The notes: a model not told the origin generated them from the sequence alone. DNA of 64,000 bases from Pseudomonas sp. Seg1 (GCF_018326005.1 NZ_AP021903.1:5445001-5509000); one strand, 5' to 3'. Positions 47,554 through 58,078 are shown, numbered from the stretch's first letter. A program made the numbers and translations.

Positions 47554-48495
47554 GTGTCCAAGATGATGGTCTTTACGGGGAACGCTAACCCCGATCTGGC
47601 TCGGCGTGTTGTACGTCAGCTGCATATCCCTCTCGGTGACATCTCTGTCGGTAAATTTTCCGACGGCGAAATTACTGCCGAGATCAATGAAAACGTTCGC
47701 GGTAAAGACGTTTTCATTATTCAGCCGACTTGCGCCCCGACCAACGATAACCTGATGGAACTGGTAGTGATGGCTGATGCCTTCCGCCGCTCCTCGGCTA
47801 CTCGTATCACTGCTGTTATTCCTTATTTTGGTTATGCCCGTCAGGATCGCCGTCCGCGTTCCGCACGTGTGGCTATCAGCGCGAAAGTCGTTGCTGACAT
47901 GCTTACCGTAGTCGGCATCGACCGTGTTCTCACGGTTGATCTGCATGCTGACCAGATTCAGGGTTTCTTCGATATTCCGGTAGATAACATCTACGGCTCC
48001 CCGGTTCTGGTGGATGACATTGAAGATCAGCGCTTCGAAAACCTGATGATCGTGTCCCCGGACATTGGTGGCGTCGTGCGTGCACGTGCTGTTGCCAAGT
48101 CGCTGGGCGTGGACCTCGGGATCATCGACAAACGCCGTGAGAAAGCCAATCACTCTGAAGTGATGCATATCATCGGTGATGTCGAAGGGCGTACCTGCAT
48201 TCTGGTCGATGACATGGTCGATACCGCCGGCACTCTGTGCCACGCGGCCAAGGCCTTGAAAGAGCATGGCGCAGCCAAGGTCTTTGCTTACTGCACACAC
48301 CCTGTGCTTTCGGGTCGGGCCATCGAGAATATCGAAAATTCCGTGCTGGACGAGCTGGTGGTGACTAACACCATCCCGCTGTCCGCTGCAGCACAAGCCT
48401 GTGCACGTATCCGTCAACTGGATATCGCACCGGTTGTTGCCGAAGCGGTTCGCCGCATCAGCAATGAAGAATCGATCAGCGCGATGTTCCGTTAA
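47554..48495 (+). CDS. prs: Ribose-phosphate pyrophosphokinase
   Basis: A 313-aa enzyme making PRPP from ribose-5-phosphate and ATP, the shared precursor for nucleotides, His and Trp. It starts with GTG at 47554 (TAGG 8 bases ahead), giving [16 protein letters not shown]. The PRPP site [14 protein letters not shown] is at about residues 214-227. It feeds the hpt and upp enzymes encoded earlier in the window. Confidence 0.98.
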   Translation: MSKMMVFTGNANPDLARRVVRQLHIPLGDISVGKFSDGEITAEINENVRGKDVFIIQPTCAPTNDNLMELVVMADAFRRSSATRITAVIPYFGYARQDRRPRSARVAISAKVVADMLTVVGIDRVLTVDLHADQIQGFFDIPVDNIYGSPVLVDDIEDQRFENLMIVSPDIGGVVRARAVAKSLGVDLGIIDKRREKANHSEVMHIIGDVEGRTCILVDDMVDTAGTLCHAAKALKEHGAAKVFAYCTHPVLSGRAIENIENSVLDELVVTNTIPLSAAAQACARIRQLDIAPVVAEAVRRISNEESISAMFR

Positions 48496-48534
48496 GGGCC
48501 CTGCCCTTCTCGAAATGTCTCGTTGACGAAAAGC

Positions 48535-48572
48535 GCCCCGCCCCGGCATTCCTGTCGGGGCGGGGCTTTTTT
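48535..48572 (+). terminator. Intrinsic terminator after prs
   Basis: GCCCCGCCCCG (48535-48545) pairs perfectly with CGGGGCGGGGC (48556-48566), followed by six T. It sits ahead of rplY, which therefore needs its own promoter or readthrough. Confidence 0.93.
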
Positions 48573-48636
48573 GCCCATACCGTGTTCGGCGCTGGTCGCA
48601 AACGCCACTCGGTCATGGCTATTTTGGAGATACAAA

Positions 48637-49236
48637 ATGAACGATTTTACTCTGAATGCTGAAGTGCGTTCCGACCTGGGGAAAGGTGCGAGCCGCCGCC
48701 TGCGTCGTCTCGCCGCTCTGGTTCCAGCTGTTGTTTACGGTGGCGACAAAGCCCCTGAATCCATCAGCATGCTGGCCAAAGAAGTTGCCAAACTGCTCGA
48801 AAACGATGCTGCTTACAGCCACGTTATCGAACTGAACGTTGGCGGCACCAAGCAGAACGTCATCATCAAAGCTCTGCAACGTCACCCATCTAAAGGCCAC
48901 GTGCTGCACGCTGACTTCGTACGCGTTGTAGCCGGTCAGAAACTGACCGCTATCGTGCCAGTTCACTTCGTCGGTGAAGAAGCTCCGATCAAGAAAGGCG
49001 GCGAAATCTCGCACGTCCTGAACGAAATCGAAGTGACCTGCCTGCCGAAAGATCTGCCTGAGTTCATCGAAGTCGACCTGTCGGCTCTGGAAATCGGCGC
49101 GATCGTTCACCTGTCCGACCTCAAAGCCCCTAAAGGCGTTGAGTTCGTTGCACTGGCTCACGGCGACGACAAAGCTGTTGCAAACGTACACGCTCCACGC
49201 GTTGCTCCAGAAGCTGAAGAAGGCGCTGCAGAGTAA
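48637..49236 (+). CDS. rplY: 50S ribosomal protein L25 (general stress protein Ctc type)
   Basis: A 199-aa protein: an N-terminal L25 5S-rRNA-binding domain (about residues 1-95) plus the longer C-terminal beta domain found in the CTC form. TTGGAGA precedes the ATG at 48637. An acidic Ala/Glu-rich tail ends the protein. The position before pth and ychF matches PA4671. Confidence 0.97.
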   Translation: MNDFTLNAEVRSDLGKGASRRLRRLAALVPAVVYGGDKAPESISMLAKEVAKLLENDAAYSHVIELNVGGTKQNVIIKALQRHPSKGHVLHADFVRVVAGQKLTAIVPVHFVGEEAPIKKGGEISHVLNEIEVTCLPKDLPEFIEVDLSALEIGAIVHLSDLKAPKGVEFVALAHGDDKAVANVHAPRVAPEAEEGAAE

Positions 49237-49264
49237 TTCACTCTGTATTGCCGGAGCTTGAGGA

Positions 49265-49372
49265 AACATCGCGGACCGAAACGTAGCGAGAAAGCGGGCG
49301 AGAACGCGGCGTTTACTCTTGAGTAAATGAAGTTTTTCGTCCACTTTCGCCGCACTCACTGACGGCGATGTT
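49265..49372 (+). other. Structured leader between rplY and pth
   Basis: AACATCGC (49265-49272) pairs with GCGATGTT (49365-49372); inside, GCGGCG can pair with CGCCGC near 49349, and TTTACTC TT GAGTAAA (49312-49327) is a perfect inner hairpin. The nested arms suggest a folded RNA or a small mobile palindromic element. Confidence 0.5.
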
Positions 49373-49402
49373 ATCCACAACTCCAAAGGAAGGGCCCCTA
49401 TC

Positions 49403-49987
49403 GTGACTGCCATCAAACTGATCGTTGGCCTGGGAAATCCAGGCGCCGAATACGACCAGACCCGGCATAACGCAGGGGCCCTTTTTGTTGAGCGCATCGC
49501 AGCTGCACAAGGTGTCAACCTTGTCGCCGATCGCAAATATTTCGGCCTGACCGGGCGCTACTCGCATCAAGGTCAGGATGTTCGTCTGCTGATTCCCACC
49601 ACCTACATGAACCGCAGCGGCCAGGCCGTGGCGGCACTCGCCGGATTCTTCCGCATCAAGCCTGAAGAAATCCTGGTGGCGCATGACGAACTCGATCTGC
49701 CTCCGGGCGTCGCCAAGCTCAAGCAGGGCGGCGGCCATGGCGGTCACAACGGGTTGCGCGACATCATTGCGCAACTGGGCAATCAGAATACGTTCTACCG
49801 TCTGCGGCTTGGCATCGGCCACCCGGGCGTCGCCAGTATGGTTTCAAATTTCGTCCTGGGTCGTGCGCCACGCGCCGAACAGGAAAAACTCGATGCCAGC
49901 ATCGACTTTGCCCTCGGCGTGCTGCCGGATATCCTCGCCGGTGAATGGAACCGCGCGATGAAAAACCTGCACAGCCAGAAGGCCTGA
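49403..49987 (+). CDS. pth: Peptidyl-tRNA hydrolase
   Basis: A 194-aa enzyme that frees tRNA from stalled peptidyl-tRNA. Conserved segments are [19 protein letters not shown] (about residues 7-25, with the catalytic His), PTTYMNRSG (about 66-74) and HDELDLPPG (about 94-102). GTG at 49403 is the start, with AAGGAAGG ahead. ychF follows 22 bp downstream. Confidence 0.97.
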   Translation: MTAIKLIVGLGNPGAEYDQTRHNAGALFVERIAAAQGVNLVADRKYFGLTGRYSHQGQDVRLLIPTTYMNRSGQAVAALAGFFRIKPEEILVAHDELDLPPGVAKLKQGGGHGGHNGLRDIIAQLGNQNTFYRLRLGIGHPGVASMVSNFVLGRAPRAEQEKLDASIDFALGVLPDILAGEWNRAMKNLHSQKA

Positions 49988-50009
49988 CTCTTATCCGAGG
50001 GGAAACACC

Positions 50010-51110
50010 ATGGGATTCAATTGCGGCATCGTCGGCCTGCCTAACGTCGGCAAGTCCACCCTGTTCAACGCCCTGACCAAATCCGGTATCGCGGCCGAGA
50101 ACTTCCCCTTCTGCACCATCGAGCCGAACAGCGGCATCGTGCCGATGCCGGACCCGCGTCTGGAAGCCTTGGCGGCCATCGTCAATCCGAAGCGCATCCT
50201 GCCGACCACCATGGAATTCGTCGACATCGCGGGCCTCGTTGCCGGCGCCTCGAAAGGTGAAGGCCTGGGCAACAAGTTCCTCGCGAATATCCGTGAGACC
50301 GACGCCATCGCTCACGTGGTGCGCTGCTTCGAAGACGACAACGTGATCCACGTTTCCAACAGCGTCGACCCGAAACGCGACATTGAAATCATCGACCTGG
50401 AACTGATCTTCGCCGACCTCGACAGCTGCGAGAAGCAACTGCAGAAAGTCGCGCGTAACGCCAAGGGCGGTGACAAGGACGCAGTCGTTCAGAAAGCCCT
50501 GCTTGAGCAACTGATCGCGCACTTCACCGAAGCCAAGCCTGCACGCAGCCTGATGAAGAACATGAGCGCTGACGAAAAAGCAGTGATCAAGGGCTTCCAC
50601 CTGCTGACCACCAAACCGGTCATGTACATCGCCAACGTCGCTGAAGACGGTTTCGAGAACAACCCGCACCTGGACGTGGTCAAGGCTATCGCCGAAGAAG
50701 AAGGCGCCATGGTCGTTCCGGTGTGCAACAAGATCGAAGCGGAAATCGCCGAGCTGGATGACGGCGAAGAGAAGGACATGTTCCTCGAGGCCCTGGGCCT
50801 GGAAGAGCCTGGCCTGAACCGCGTGATCCGCGCCGGCTACGAAATGCTGCACCTGCAGACCTACTTCACCGCCGGTGTCGAAGAAGTCCGCGCCTGGACC
50901 GTCAAAGTCGGTGCCACCGCACCTCAGGCTGCTGGCGTGATCCACACCGACTTCGAGAAAGGCTTCATCCGCGCCGAAGTGATCGCCTACAACGACTTCA
51001 TCCAGTACAAGGGCGAAGCCGGTACCAAAGAAGCCGGTAAATGGCGTCTGGAAGGCAAGGACTACATCGTCAAAGACGGCGACGTGATGCACTTCCGTTT
51101 CAACGTGTAA
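50010..51110 (+). CDS. ychF: Redox-regulated ATPase/GTPase YchF
   Basis: A 366-aa Obg-family P-loop NTPase, ribosome-associated and ATP-preferring. The P-loop [11 protein letters not shown] is at about residues 8-18 and [19 protein letters not shown] (switch II and TGS link) at about 70-88. A C-terminal TGS domain spans about 280-364. A strong terminator follows. Confidence 0.97.
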   Translation: MGFNCGIVGLPNVGKSTLFNALTKSGIAAENFPFCTIEPNSGIVPMPDPRLEALAAIVNPKRILPTTMEFVDIAGLVAGASKGEGLGNKFLANIRETDAIAHVVRCFEDDNVIHVSNSVDPKRDIEIIDLELIFADLDSCEKQLQKVARNAKGGDKDAVVQKALLEQLIAHFTEAKPARSLMKNMSADEKAVIKGFHLLTTKPVMYIANVAEDGFENNPHLDVVKAIAEEEGAMVVPVCNKIEAEIAELDDGEEKDMFLEALGLEEPGLNRVIRAGYEMLHLQTYFTAGVEEVRAWTVKVGATAPQAAGVIHTDFEKGFIRAEVIAYNDFIQYKGEAGTKEAGKWRLEGKDYIVKDGDVMHFRFNV

Positions 51111-51124
51111 GCGTTACGCCCAAG

Positions 51125-51154
51125 AAAAAGCCGCGTTTGATACGCGGCTTTTTT
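51125..51154 (+). terminator. Intrinsic terminator after ychF
   Basis: AAAAAGCCGCG pairs with CGCGGCTTTTTT around a TTTGATA loop. Confidence 0.92.
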
Positions 51155-51186
51155 GTGCCTGAAATTTATGGCCCAACACATTTCCC

Positions 51187-51275
51187 TGTAGGAGTGAGCC
51201 TGCTCGCGATTGCGTTCTATCAGCTACAGATGTGCTGACTGACACACCGCTATCGCGAGCAGGCTCACTCCTACA
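51187..51275. repeat. Inverted REP pair (TGTAGGAGTGAGCCTGCTCGCG)
   Basis: Third copy of the family at 29614 and 38548, here with both arms intact, between the convergent ychF and MFS genes. Confidence 0.8.
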
Positions 51276-51292
51276 GTTTTAATTGTGTGAGG

Positions 51293-52510
51293 TCAGGCCT
51301 TTTTGGTGCGCGGCAAGAAGATCGCCAACACGCCAAACAACGGCAGGAACGAGCAGAGGAAATACACATACTCAATCCCATGCACATCCGCCAGATGCCC
51401 GAGCAACGCCGCACCAATCCCGCCAAACCCGAACATCAAACCGAAGAACACCCCGGCAATCATCCCGACATTGCCCGGCACCAACTCCTGCGCATAAACC
51501 ACAATCGCCGAGAACGCCGAGGCCAGAATGAAGCCGATCACCACGCTGAGGACGCTGGTCCAGAACAGATCGACGTGGGGCATCAGCAAGGTAAATGGCG
51601 CCACACCAAGGATCGAGAACCAGATCACCGCCTTACGCCCGATCTTGTCGCCGATCGGCCCGCCGAAGAACGTCCCCGCCGCCACCGCACCGAGAAACAG
51701 GAACAGGTGCAACTGCGAACTGGCCACCGACAGGTCGAACTTCTCGATCAGGTAAAAGGTGAAATAGCTGGTGAGGCTGGCCATGTAGAAATACTTCGAA
51801 AACACCAACAGCCCCAGCACCACCAGCGCACTGGTCACCCTGCCCTTCGACAAACCATGAGTCGCTGCCTGGCCGGCCTTGAGCTTGAACAGGTTGAGGT
51901 GATGGGCGTACCAGCGACTGATGCGGTACAGCACGAACAGCGCAAACACCGCGAACAAGCCAAACCACGCCACATTGCCCTGACCGAACGGAATGATGAT
52001 CGCCGCCGCCAGCAACGGGCCGAACGCGGAACCTGCGTTACCGCCGACCTGGAACGTCGATTGCGCCAGACCAAAGCGTCCGCCCGAAGCCAGGCGCGCA
52101 ATCCGCGAGGCCTCGGGGTGAAAGGTCGAGGAGCCGATACCGATCAGCGCCGCCGCCAGCAGAATCATAGGAAAGCTGCCGACCACCGACATCATCACGA
52201 TGCCAATCAGCGTGCAAATCGAGCCTACCGGCAACAGCCACGGTTTCGGATGCCGGTCAGTGTGATAACCGACCCACGGCTGCAACAGCGACGCGGTCAG
52301 TTGAAAGGTCAAGGTGATCAGGCCGACTTGAGTAAAGCTCAGATCGTATTTGGCCTTGAGCATCGGGTAGATCGACGGCAACACCGACTGAATCAGGTCA
52401 TTGATCAAATGCGCCAACGCCACGGCGCCGATGATACGCATCACCAATGGGCTGCTTTGCGGAGCAGCGGGCGCCGAGGCAGCGGCGGTCTGAACGTTGC
52501 TGGTAGACAT
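51293..52510 (-). CDS. MFS transporter, fosmidomycin-resistance (Fsr) type
   Basis: A 405-aa, twelve-helix exporter. The loop motif GYHTDRHPKPW follows helix 2, and the second half has GPIGDKIGRKAVIW. The order and segments resemble Fsr of E. coli, a fosmidomycin exporter; the natural substrate is unknown. The start at 52510 gives an Ala/Ser-rich cytoplasmic tail before helix 1. It is divergent from the chemoreceptor at 52844. Confidence 0.88.
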   Translation of the reverse strand: MSTSNVQTAAASAPAAPQSSPLVMRIIGAVALAHLINDLIQSVLPSIYPMLKAKYDLSFTQVGLITLTFQLTASLLQPWVGYHTDRHPKPWLLPVGSICTLIGIVMMSVVGSFPMILLAAALIGIGSSTFHPEASRIARLASGGRFGLAQSTFQVGGNAGSAFGPLLAAAIIIPFGQGNVAWFGLFAVFALFVLYRISRWYAHHLNLFKLKAGQAATHGLSKGRVTSALVVLGLLVFSKYFYMASLTSYFTFYLIEKFDLSVASSQLHLFLFLGAVAAGTFFGGPIGDKIGRKAVIWFSILGVAPFTLLMPHVDLFWTSVLSVVIGFILASAFSAIVVYAQELVPGNVGMIAGVFFGLMFGFGGIGAALLGHLADVHGIEYVYFLCSFLPLFGVLAIFLPRTKKA

Positions 52511-52843
52511 GGAAGTTTCCGGACAACAGATGGGTGCACGCAGGCAGGTGCGCCAATGTGCCATTTTTCGGTGCGCCAGCGCCATCCCCTTAGCCAGCTA
52601 ACTAACTGACTGATCGTCGACTGCAAAGTGATAGCTCAACGCCATGGTCTGAATCTTGCCTTGCTTCATCCCTTGAACGCGGGCGCCTTACAAAGGCAAC
52701 CGACAATGGGAAGTTTCGCTACAGAGCCGGCCTACAGAGCGGGCGAGAGTGAACTTTCGAGGCCTTTTAGCAGGGCACAACATCAACGTCGAACGACCGC
52801 GATGCACGCCGATGGTGCGTGGTGTCCAGAGGAGTCATGGGGC
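52511..52843. other. Divergent intergenic region, 333 bp
   Basis: No gene is seen between the MFS start and the chemoreceptor start. A short near-tandem stretch CTAACTAACTGACTGATC lies at about 52598-52615. No confident promoter hexamers were found. Confidence 0.45.
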
Positions 52844-54901
52844 ATGCAGGCTTTCCTTTCACCGGGGATCAAATTGCTGGGGCGGTTTGGTTTCGCGCGT
52901 AAATTCCAGCTGTTGTTTCTGCTGTTTATCCTGCCATTGGCCGGCAGCCTGTTGATGATCGGCCAGGACTATCGCGACAAGCTCAATCTGATTTCCGGCG
53001 AACGTGCCGGCGTGCGGCAGTTGCTCGCCCTCGATGCGCTGGACAACCTGCTCGCCGCGCAACGCGACCGCGCCGCTCGCTGGCGTGCCACGGAAACCAA
53101 TCGTCAGCCGACACCGGCCACGCTCGCCGCCATGGGTGCGTTCGACGCGGTACAACCGGCAGTGCTGCAAGCCACCACGGACTTGGGCAACGCGTTGAAC
53201 CACGAAGGTGCCGAAGGCGAAACCCTGGCCCGCTATCAGGCGCTGCAAAGCGCACTCAACGGCCTGGACTCGAAAAACCTCAGCGGTGTCGGTTGGTGGC
53301 CGGATGGCTACGACCGCTTCACCAACGCCCTCAGCGCCCTGCAAGCGTTGCGCGAGCAGATCGTCATGGACAATCGCCTGACCCTCGCACCGTGGCTGGA
53401 AACCTATCTGCTGACGCAGATTTCCACGCAACACGCGCCAGACCTGATCGAACGCGTCGGCCGACTCGCTGCCGTAGGGCAAGCCTCGGTCGTCTCCGGC
53501 CAATTCACCTTGCAAAGCCGTTTGCAATTGCGCGACCTGCGCAGCCGCATCGGCGATGCCCGCGAGCAACTGGTCAAAACCGCCACGCTGCTCGAAGCGC
53601 GCCTGCCGAAAGACCAGCAGAGCTGGGCCAGCCAATACCACGACAGCCTGAAACACCTCGACAGCGGTTTGAAGGTCCTTGATGACGGCGTGTTCGGCGG
53701 CAGCATCAATCTCAAACCGGAAGACTTCGAACGCGGCCTCGACGCGTTGCTGAGCGACCTCGCCGCCCTACGCCAGCAATCGCTGGTGTCGCTGGATCAG
53801 CGACTCGACGCCTACCACAACTCGGCGATCCGCCAGTTCATCCTCGTCGCGGCAATCTTCGGCTGCCTGTTGCTCGCGGCGCTGTATCTGTTCATCTGCC
53901 TGCAAGCCTCGATCCGCCGCAGCGCCAGCGGCATTACAGTGCTTGCCGAAGCGTTGCGTGACGGCAATCTGAGCCTGCAAGTGCCGGTGGTGGGTCGCGA
54001 CGAATTGGCGGCGATCAGCAACGCGCTCAACGTTGCCGTGGTGCAACTGCGCACAAGCATGCTTGGCGTCGATCACGAGACCTCGCAACTGAGCAACGCG
54101 GTGCGCAGCCTCAACGAGCACTCCAGCGGCGCTCTCGGCGAAGTTGAAGCGCAACAGTTGCAGATCAGCCAGATCGCCGCTGCCGCCACGCAATTGGCCG
54201 CCACCTCGCAAGGCGTGGCGCAAAGCTGCGAACAGGCCTCCGGCAGCGCTCAGCACACTCGGCGTATCGCCGCCGACAGTAGCCGCGACAGCCAGCGCAC
54301 CACGGCGAGTATTCAGCAACTCAATCAGCGTTTGAACGACACCGCAGCGGCATTGGGCCGGGTCAGCGAGCAAGGCCAGCAGATTCAACTGGTGGTCGAC
54401 ACCATTCGCGGTGTCGCCGAACAGACCAACCTGCTCGCGCTCAACGCAGCGATTGAAGCGGCACGCGCCGGTGAGCAGGGTCGCGGCTTTGCTGTGGTGG
54501 CTGATGAGGTGCGCAGTCTGTCGCAACGCACACAATCGTCGACCGCGCAGATCGCCGGCACCGTCGACAGCTTGCGCGCCACGGTCAACGAAGCCGTGAG
54601 TTTGATGGAAGCCGCGTGCGGTCAGGCGCAAACCGATGCCGAGTCGGTCACCGGCCTCGGTGAGCGTTTGGGCGAAATCGCCAGCGCCGTGCAGAGCGTC
54701 ACCGACACGTTGGCGCATATCGCTACGGCGGTTGAAGAACAGGCGAGCACCGCTGATGAAGTCAGCGGCAATATCCAGCAGGTCGATCAAGCCGCTGTGC
54801 GTTTGCTCGAAGGCGCACGTGCGGTAAACCTTGCAGCGGACACCCTGAGCCAGGGCAGCAAGGCGCTGAGTGACAACACCGCGCGCTTCCGCCTCAATTG
54901 A
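52844..54901 (+). CDS. Methyl-accepting chemotaxis protein
   Basis: A 685-aa chemoreceptor. ATG 52844 has GAGGAG ahead; longer in-frame starts are rejected because the true N-terminus is basic and followed by helix 1 (about residues 20-38). A long, mostly helical periplasmic domain (about 40-328) resembles helical-bundle or NIT-like sensors, ligand unknown. Helix 2 is at about 331-351, then HAMP, and the signalling tip [19 protein letters not shown]. Its last 8 bases overlap the convergent LysR-type gene. Confidence 0.9.
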   Translation: MQAFLSPGIKLLGRFGFARKFQLLFLLFILPLAGSLLMIGQDYRDKLNLISGERAGVRQLLALDALDNLLAAQRDRAARWRATETNRQPTPATLAAMGAFDAVQPAVLQATTDLGNALNHEGAEGETLARYQALQSALNGLDSKNLSGVGWWPDGYDRFTNALSALQALREQIVMDNRLTLAPWLETYLLTQISTQHAPDLIERVGRLAAVGQASVVSGQFTLQSRLQLRDLRSRIGDAREQLVKTATLLEARLPKDQQSWASQYHDSLKHLDSGLKVLDDGVFGGSINLKPEDFERGLDALLSDLAALRQQSLVSLDQRLDAYHNSAIRQFILVAAIFGCLLLAALYLFICLQASIRRSASGITVLAEALRDGNLSLQVPVVGRDELAAISNALNVAVVQLRTSMLGVDHETSQLSNAVRSLNEHSSGALGEVEAQQLQISQIAAAATQLAATSQGVAQSCEQASGSAQHTRRIAADSSRDSQRTTASIQQLNQRLNDTAAALGRVSEQGQQIQLVVDTIRGVAEQTNLLALNAAIEAARAGEQGRGFAVVADEVRSLSQRTQSSTAQIAGTVDSLRATVNEAVSLMEAACGQAQTDAESVTGLGERLGEIASAVQSVTDTLAHIATAVEEQASTADEVSGNIQQVDQAAVRLLEGARAVNLAADTLSQGSKALSDNTARFRLN

Positions 54902-55796
54902 TCACGGCCTCGGGGAAATCCGTTTCCAGTTCGGCCTTGAGCCATTGAATAAACCACGCCACGTCCGCCGAGAGTTCGGCGGACGGCGTGAGTACCCGAT
55001 AGCTTTCCAGCTTCACCTGAGCGTCTACCGCGCGCACCAGTTTGCCGCTGGCGAGTTCATGGCGCACCAGCACCTCGTTGGCCAGCGCGATGCCTTGCCC
55101 GCTCTCGGCGACTGATAGCGCGTGGTCATTGTTGACGTAGAGCATGTCGGAATTGAGATGGATATCGAGGTCGTGGGCGGCGAACCACAGGTTCCACCAT
55201 TCACCGTCATCGACGTGGATCAGTTCGTGTCCGACCAGATCGGCCGGACCGTTGATCGGTGCGATGCTGGCCAGATACGTCGGCGTGCAAATCGGAAAAA
55301 CTCGCGGACAAATCAGCGCTTCCCGTGAGTCGGCATATTGCCCGTCGAGGCCGTAGACGATACCCAGATCCGCACTTTTGCCATCCACTTCGGTGAAGGT
55401 CGAATTCGGCTCGATCGCCAGTTTCAATCCCGGGCGCAGATGGCGCAGCGCTTCGATCCTAGGCATCAACCAGCGCTTGGCGAAACCCGGCACCACCATG
55501 ATCCGCAACCAGCGCTCGGCGTCTTTAGGCCGGGCTTCCTTGCCGGCCTCGATGATCAACTGCAATGCGGCGCTGATCTTGCGGTGGTACTTCTCCCCCG
55601 CCGGCGTCAGGTTGACCCCGCGCGAGGTGCGCTCGAACAGTTGAATGCCCAACCAGTCCTCAAGCAATTTCACATGCCGGCCAATCGCAGGCTGGGTCAC
55701 GTGCAGGGCTTTCGAGGCTTCGACATAGCTGCCCAACCGGGCTGCCGCATCAAAGGCACGCACCGCGTTGAGCGGCGGCAAACGGTGGTCGGGCAT
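54894..55796 (-). CDS. LysR-family transcriptional regulator (GcvA-like)
   Basis: A 300-aa protein. The N-terminal winged helix-turn-helix is at about residues 8-66 (NAVRAFDAAARLGSYVEASKALHVTQPAIGRHVKLLE) and the periplasmic-binding-like effector domain at about 90-295. AGGA lies 5 bases before ATG 55796, so the GTG at 55808 is rejected. It is divergent from the ABC transporter operon and is its likely regulator. A perfect GTTAAATTAAC palindrome lies in between. Confidence 0.9.
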   Translation of the reverse strand: MPDHRLPPLNAVRAFDAAARLGSYVEASKALHVTQPAIGRHVKLLEDWLGIQLFERTSRGVNLTPAGEKYHRKISAALQLIIEAGKEARPKDAERWLRIMVVPGFAKRWLMPRIEALRHLRPGLKLAIEPNSTFTEVDGKSADLGIVYGLDGQYADSREALICPRVFPICTPTYLASIAPINGPADLVGHELIHVDDGEWWNLWFAAHDLDIHLNSDMLYVNNDHALSVAESGQGIALANEVLVRHELASGKLVRAVDAQVKLESYRVLTPSAELSADVAWFIQWLKAELETDFPEAVIN

Positions 55797-55816
55797 GATT
55801 CCTGGCACCTTCGGCT

Positions 55817-55827
55817 GTTAAATTAAC
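55817..55827. promoter_or_regulatory. Candidate LysR-type operator
   Basis: GTTAAATTAAC is an 11-bp perfect palindrome about 21 bp upstream of the LysR-type start and about 200 bp upstream of the transporter operon. It has the T-N-A inverted form common for LysR-type sites. The rest of the 227-bp gap shows no clear promoter. Confidence 0.45.
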
Positions 55828-56023
55828 TAACACCTGCCATGTTTAAATTGAAGTGTCGCGCCGCGCAACCCCTGGCTGATAATCGAGCCACAGCAGAACA
55901 AAAAAACAGCTGGTTTCACACCCGAACGCAATCTCGATCCTGCCCAAAAAAATAATATCCATGGCCCGACGGCGGCGCTTTTTCATAGCGAGTCGCAGGC
56001 GATGGGGGAATCGGAGGTAACGC

Positions 56024-57142
56024 ATGAATGCCCTGCATTCGCTGCAAACGCTGGCGGTCTCGATCCGCTCAGTGCGCAAGGTTTACGGTGATCCGCACAC
56101 AGGTCCGGTGGCGCTGAAAAGCATCGACCTGGACATCCGCGACAACGAATTCTTCACCCTTCTGGGCCCGTCCGGCTGCGGCAAGACCACGCTGCTGCGG
56201 ATGATTGCCGGGTTCGAATTTCCCACTGAAGGCGAGATCCTGCTCTACGGCGAAAACATCGCTGATCGTCCGCCCTTCCAGCGCCCGGTCAACACGGTGT
56301 TCCAGCATTACGCGCTGTTCCCGCACATGACCATCGCCGAGAACCTCGCTTTCGGCCTCGAATCGCACCCGATGGGCAAAGTCATCACCAAAGCGCAGAT
56401 CGCCGAGCGCGTCAGCGAGATGTTGGCGCTGGTGCAGATGGAACGTTTCGCCAATCGAAAACCGGCGCAACTGTCTGGCGGCCAACAACAACGTGTCGCC
56501 CTTGCCCGCGCCTTGGCGCCGCATCCGAAAGTGTTGCTGCTCGATGAACCGCTCTCCGCGCTCGATCTCAAGCTGCGTCAGGCCATGCGCGAAGAGTTGA
56601 AAACCATTCAGGCAAAAACCGGCATCACCTTCATCTTCGTCACCCACGACCAGGAGGAAGCGCTGACCATGTCCGATCGCATCGCCGTGTTGTCCGAAGG
56701 CGAAGTGCAGCAGGTCGGGCGGCCGGAGGACATCTACGAACGGCCGCGCAATCGCTTCGTCGCCGACTTCATAGGCGAAACCAATTTCATCGAAGGCACC
56801 GTCACTCGCGTGGAAGACGGTCAGGCGTGGTTCGCCGGGCCGGCGGGGCACCCATTGCCGGCGCAACCATGCAGCAATGTACAGGTCGGCGCCAACGTCA
56901 CCTTGTCGGTACGTCCTGAACGCCTGCATCTGGTAGCGGCAACCACCGAGGCCGCATTGCCGTGCCGGATCGAGGCGCAGATCTACCTCGGCACCGACCT
57001 GCAATATCAGGTCAGCCTCAGCGACGGTTCGCGCCTCACCGTGCGTACGCCCAATTGCGTCGACCAGAGCCTGCGCTTTGCCGTCGGTTCTCAGGCCGGT
57101 CTGTTGTTCGACCGTGGAAGCGCCAGCGTCCTGCACGATTGA
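56024..57142 (+). CDS. ABC transporter ATP-binding protein (polyamine type, PotA-like)
   Basis: A 372-aa ATPase with Walker A GPSGCGKTT (residues 48-56), signature LSGGQQQR (about 149-156), Walker B VLLLDEP (about 171-177) and the switch His in THDQEEA. A C-terminal TOBE-like domain follows from about 285. GGAGG precedes the ATG. First gene of a four-gene import system followed by an amidase gene. The true substrate may be a polyamine or a related amine. Confidence 0.92.
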   Translation: MNALHSLQTLAVSIRSVRKVYGDPHTGPVALKSIDLDIRDNEFFTLLGPSGCGKTTLLRMIAGFEFPTEGEILLYGENIADRPPFQRPVNTVFQHYALFPHMTIAENLAFGLESHPMGKVITKAQIAERVSEMLALVQMERFANRKPAQLSGGQQQRVALARALAPHPKVLLLDEPLSALDLKLRQAMREELKTIQAKTGITFIFVTHDQEEALTMSDRIAVLSEGEVQQVGRPEDIYERPRNRFVADFIGETNFIEGTVTRVEDGQAWFAGPAGHPLPAQPCSNVQVGANVTLSVRPERLHLVAATTEAALPCRIEAQIYLGTDLQYQVSLSDGSRLTVRTPNCVDQSLRFAVGSQAGLLFDRGSASVLHD

Positions 57143-57157
57143 GCCGGAGGAATTGCC

Positions 57158-58078
57158 ATGCACGCCTTACCGATTGCCAACACGCTGGAGCGCCGCAAAG
57201 CCTTCCAGAGTTTCCTCGGCGTCAGCCCGGCGCTGATCGCCATCGGCCTGTTTCTGCTGGTGCCGATTCTGATCGTCATCGGCTATTCGTTGATGGAGGC
57301 CAACCCCTACGGCGGGGTCAACAAAGTCTTCAGCAGTGACGCTTACACCTCGCTGCTGTTCGAGCGGCAACTGGACGACAGCCTCGCGTTTGCCGATTCG
57401 TATCTGATCATCGCCCTGCGCTCGATCGGCATTGCCGGACTGACCACGATCATCACGCTGCTGATCGGTTTTCCGGTGGCGGTGTGGCTGGCCATGCAGC
57501 CGGCGCATCGGCGTGGCTTGTTGATCTTTCTGATCACCGTGCCGTTCTGGGCCAACCTGTTGATCCGTACGTATGCGTGGATTTTGCTGCTGCGTAACAC
57601 CGGAGTGATCAACAACAGCCTGATGGGCCAGGGCGTTATTCACGAACCGTTGCAGTTGCTCTACACCGACGGCGCGGTGCTGCTGGGGCTGGTTTACACC
57701 TACGCGCCGTTCGTGGTGCTGCCGATTTACGCGACGCTGGAAAAGATGGATATCCGCCTGCTCGAAGCGGCGCAGGATCTCTACGCCGGACGTGTGCGCA
57801 CGTTACGCAAAGTGGTTTTGCCAATCGCCAAACCGGGGATTCTGGCCGGCGCCATCCTCACCTTTGTGCCGTGCCTGGGCGCGATGATCGCCCCGGAACT
57901 GCTCGGTGGCGGCACCCGAATGATGCTCGGCAACCTGATCTTCCGGCAGTTCAGCGATGCGCGTAACTGGCCGTTTGGCGCAGCGCTGTCGCTGGTGCTG
58001 ATGGCCGCCGTGATGCTGGTGCTGACCGTGTATGCCCTGCGCGCCGAGCGCCAGCGCATCGCCAAAGGAGGTGCGTAA
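57158..58078 (+). CDS. ABC transporter permease (PotB-like)
   Basis: A 306-aa inner-membrane permease with six hydrophobic segments and the EAA loop (LLEAAQDLYAGRVRTLRKVVLPIAKPGI, about residues 203-230) that contacts the ATPase. It begins 15 bp after the ATPase gene and shares one base with the next permease gene. Confidence 0.92.
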   Translation: MHALPIANTLERRKAFQSFLGVSPALIAIGLFLLVPILIVIGYSLMEANPYGGVNKVFSSDAYTSLLFERQLDDSLAFADSYLIIALRSIGIAGLTTIITLLIGFPVAVWLAMQPAHRRGLLIFLITVPFWANLLIRTYAWILLLRNTGVINNSLMGQGVIHEPLQLLYTDGAVLLGLVYTYAPFVVLPIYATLEKMDIRLLEAAQDLYAGRVRTLRKVVLPIAKPGILAGAILTFVPCLGAMIAPELLGGGTRMMLGNLIFRQFSDARNWPFGAALSLVLMAAVMLVLTVYALRAERQRIAKGGA

